A stretch of DNA of 64,000 bases from Nautilia profundicola AmH (lineage in GTDB: Bacteria; Campylobacterota; Campylobacteria; Campylobacterales; Nautiliaceae), in assembly GCF_000021725.1 (NCBI RefSeq), contig NC_012115.1:1193408-1257407 (forward strand), written 5' to 3'. How positions within the stretch are numbered: position 1 is the stretch's first letter; the number at the start of each line of letters is the position of its first letter. The notes beneath the pieces were generated by a model. That model saw nothing but the letters and a program-made list of their open reading frames with translations, did not search any database and had not been told where the DNA came from. Shown here piece by piece: positions 62,549-64,000 of the stretch. The position numbers and the translations under genes were made by a program.

Positions 62549-64000
62549 TTATAAATAATTAAGAAGCGTTAAATTATTAACTTTAGCTATTGAAGCAAGC
62601 AGCGCCTGATATGATGTTTGTAATGAATTCAATCTCATTGTAGCCTCACCTAAATCCGTATCTATATTATCAGATTGTAATTGTTGAACGTTAAGTGTCA
62701 GCATATCCGTTCTTTCAATTGTTAATCCGAATTCATTACTTACCGCACCTATTTTGGCGTGTGAACGTCTTACGTGGTCTGTTAAATGATCAATCGCTTC
62801 TATCGCACCCTGTATTCCGAAGCTTCTCGGATTTTTTTCACTGTCTGGGTAATTGTTTCCGTTTTTTACTGCATCTATCGCTTTTTGTAATGTATCAAAA
62901 AAATCTACCTGTGGTTCATCTATTGTTACTGCATTATTCGCTTGAAAATATAATGAATTGTTGTCTGTATAAATGCTCAAATCTATATTTGTGGGATTAT
63001 TTGAATTGTCTTTTAAATAAAACTTTCCTTTGTCATCCATACCCGTAACAACTTGTTCTTTTGCAGCGTTTATTGCATTATTATAATCATCTGCAGTATT
63101 TGAGGCAGGTAGATTACCGCTTGTAAGCATAGAAACCACATCTCCGAGCTGTTTATATGTCATACCTTTTTGTAAAACTTCTTTTTGACAAACTTTACAT
63201 GTATCAGGGTCCATTTGTGTAGTAGTTGTAATAGTATCGTGTGCAGGGGTCAAACTCCCATCGGGTTCATAAATATCATATACTTCGTTAGAATCCCTAA
63301 CACCATCATTGTTAGTATCAATCCAAAAGTTACTCAAATGCCCATCAGCATCCGGAGTGTCCCGAAGAGTAATTACTGCAGTTTTAAGTTCACCGTTTTT
63401 ATCTCTAAATTTTATTTTTATTTCCTGTGGCATTTCATCTGTTCCCATTGTATCGGCAATAGAAGCATTGTCAGTTGCATATGTTTGAGCCAAAGGATTT
63501 TTTTCAACAATTTTCTGTCCGTCTTTATATGTGATTTTATAATCTTTTATAATTTGCGATACATTCGAATTAATTTCATTACCGTTTTTATCCATGTATA
63601 TTTTTTGAAAATTCGCAACATCTTTGCTTGCAAACACTTGAAGAGAATTATCACTTGAATCAAATGCGTTAATGTTTATTTTTAGATTTGAAGATTCTGT
63701 TGGATCTGAAATACTTTTATCATAAATAACCAGTTCACCGTTCTGTAAAGCCACATCAACATTTCCAAAATTATTTTTTATCTGATCTATTAAATCCTGC
63801 ATGTTTGTGGATGAATCAATATTTAAAGTAACATTTACACTGTTTCCCGATGTATCTGTTCCGGTTAATGTTAAATGATCTAAATCCTGAATAGTCCCAT
63901 CAATATCTCTTACTCCCTGTTCTCCCAACACATTAAACAATGTATCACTTGGTAAAGCATCTCTTTTTGTATCCAAAGTTTTAAATTTACTTCCGAATTT
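62549..64000 (-). CDS. flgL: Flagellar hook-associated protein FlgL-like (flagellin-fold), N-terminus outside the window
   Basis: The frame is open to the window end (…KFGSKFKTLDTKRD), so the gene continues beyond it; the in-frame TTG at 63976 is not the true start. The C-terminal 70 residues carry the flagellin-type helix (AKIGAVSNEFGLTIERTDMLTLNVQQLQ; LGEATMRLNSLQTSYQALLASIAKVNNLTLLNYL). The central part is long and variable with Asp/Asn-rich repeats. The layout fits the long campylobacterotal FlgL. ftsK follows 88 bases later. Confidence 0.85.
   Translation of the reverse strand, partial: KFGSKFKTLDTKRDALPSDTLFNVLGEQGVRDIDGTIQDLDHLTLTGTDTSGNSVNVTLNIDSSTNMQDLIDQIKNNFGNVDVALQNGELVIYDKSISDPTESSNLKININAFDSSDNSLQVFASKDVANFQKIYMDKNGNEINSNVSQIIKDYKITYKDGQKIVEKNPLAQTYATDNASIADTMGTDEMPQEIKIKFRDKNGELKTAVITLRDTPDADGHLSNFWIDTNNDGVRDSNEVYDIYEPDGSLTPAHDTITTTTQMDPDTCKVCQKEVLQKGMTYKQLGDVVSMLTSGNLPASNTADDYNNAINAAKEQVVTGMDDKGKFYLKDNSNNPTNIDLSIYTDNNSLYFQANNAVTIDEPQVDFFDTLQKAIDAVKNGNNYPDSEKNPRSFGIQGAIEAIDHLTDHVRRSHAKIGAVSNEFGLTIERTDMLTLNVQQLQSDNIDTDLGEATMRLNSLQTSYQALLASIAKVNNLTLLNYL

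Noticed and set aside
1-64000. CRISPR arrays, rRNA operons, prophage or insertion sequences
   Set aside because: No regular spaced repeats, rRNA segments, transposase, integrase or phage structural genes were found.

Overview
The window is an AT-rich bacterial chromosome segment. The best fit is a member of the Campylobacterota, most likely order Nautiliales (Nautilia, Caminibacter or Lebetimonas type). This is inferred from the gene order fliY-fliM-fliA-orf-flhG-flhF-folK beside aroQ, from thrS-infC without rpmI-rplT, from ftsK next to flgL, from an aminofutalosine-type menaquinone gene, and from a membrane formate dehydrogenase with a complete selenocysteine insertion apparatus. No sequence search was run, so the taxon is an inference.

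Layout. Bases 1-7.2 kb: the 3' part of moeA, two tandem periplasmic-binding-domain diguanylate cyclases, then on the minus strand a binding protein, a histidine kinase and a response regulator that is frameshifted at a (TA)n tract. Bases 7.3-14.8 kb: a formate dehydrogenase locus (four-cluster ferredoxin, TorD-like chaperone, small Tat protein, selenocysteine-containing catalytic subunit read through an in-frame TGA, Fe-S subunit, cytochrome b). A 486-base leader full of hairpins splits the locus. Bases 14.8-17.5 kb: a tungstate/molybdate ABC transporter behind two identical-architecture 17-bp dyads. Bases 17.5-21.3 kb (minus): mnmH, a cysteine-type cytoplasmic formate dehydrogenase and an SDR. 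Bases 21.4-27.7 kb: an ElyC-like protein, GGDEF/EAL coupled to a binding lipoprotein, an AEC transporter, a glutamine-rich protein and thrC. Bases 27.9-32.5 kb: YfdX, a NifX-like protein, selA and selB. Bases 32.8-38.5 kb: rpmE, rsmI, trpB, a MIP18-like protein, lepA and a secreted orphan. Bases 38.5-45.6 kb: dnaE, then lemA, a DUF3137 gene and a PAS-GGDEF-EAL gene. Bases 45.7-51.1 kb: an RRM protein, tRNA-Sec, two convergent secreted paralogues, thrS-infC and a diguanylate cyclase with a c-type haem motif. Bases 51.1-58.4 kb (minus): the fliY to aroQ flagellar and housekeeping operon. Bases 58.4-64 kb: an aminofutalosine-deaminase-like gene behind a sigma-54-type promoter, an OmpA lipoprotein, ftsK and the 3' part of flgL.

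How it fits together. Formate oxidation is the main theme: MoeA and the WtpABC importer supply the metal cofactor, SelA, SelB and tRNA-Sec supply selenocysteine, and a chaperone and Tat signals export the enzyme. A second, cysteine-type enzyme sits with mnmH. A second theme is signalling from the periplasm: five GGDEF proteins and one two-component system, four of them fused or translationally coupled to periplasmic binding domains and one with a probable periplasmic haem. Intergenic regions carry at least eight copies of a GTG-YCTGR-CAC type palindrome and several AT-rich short repeats. No CRISPR array, rRNA, insertion sequence or phage was found.
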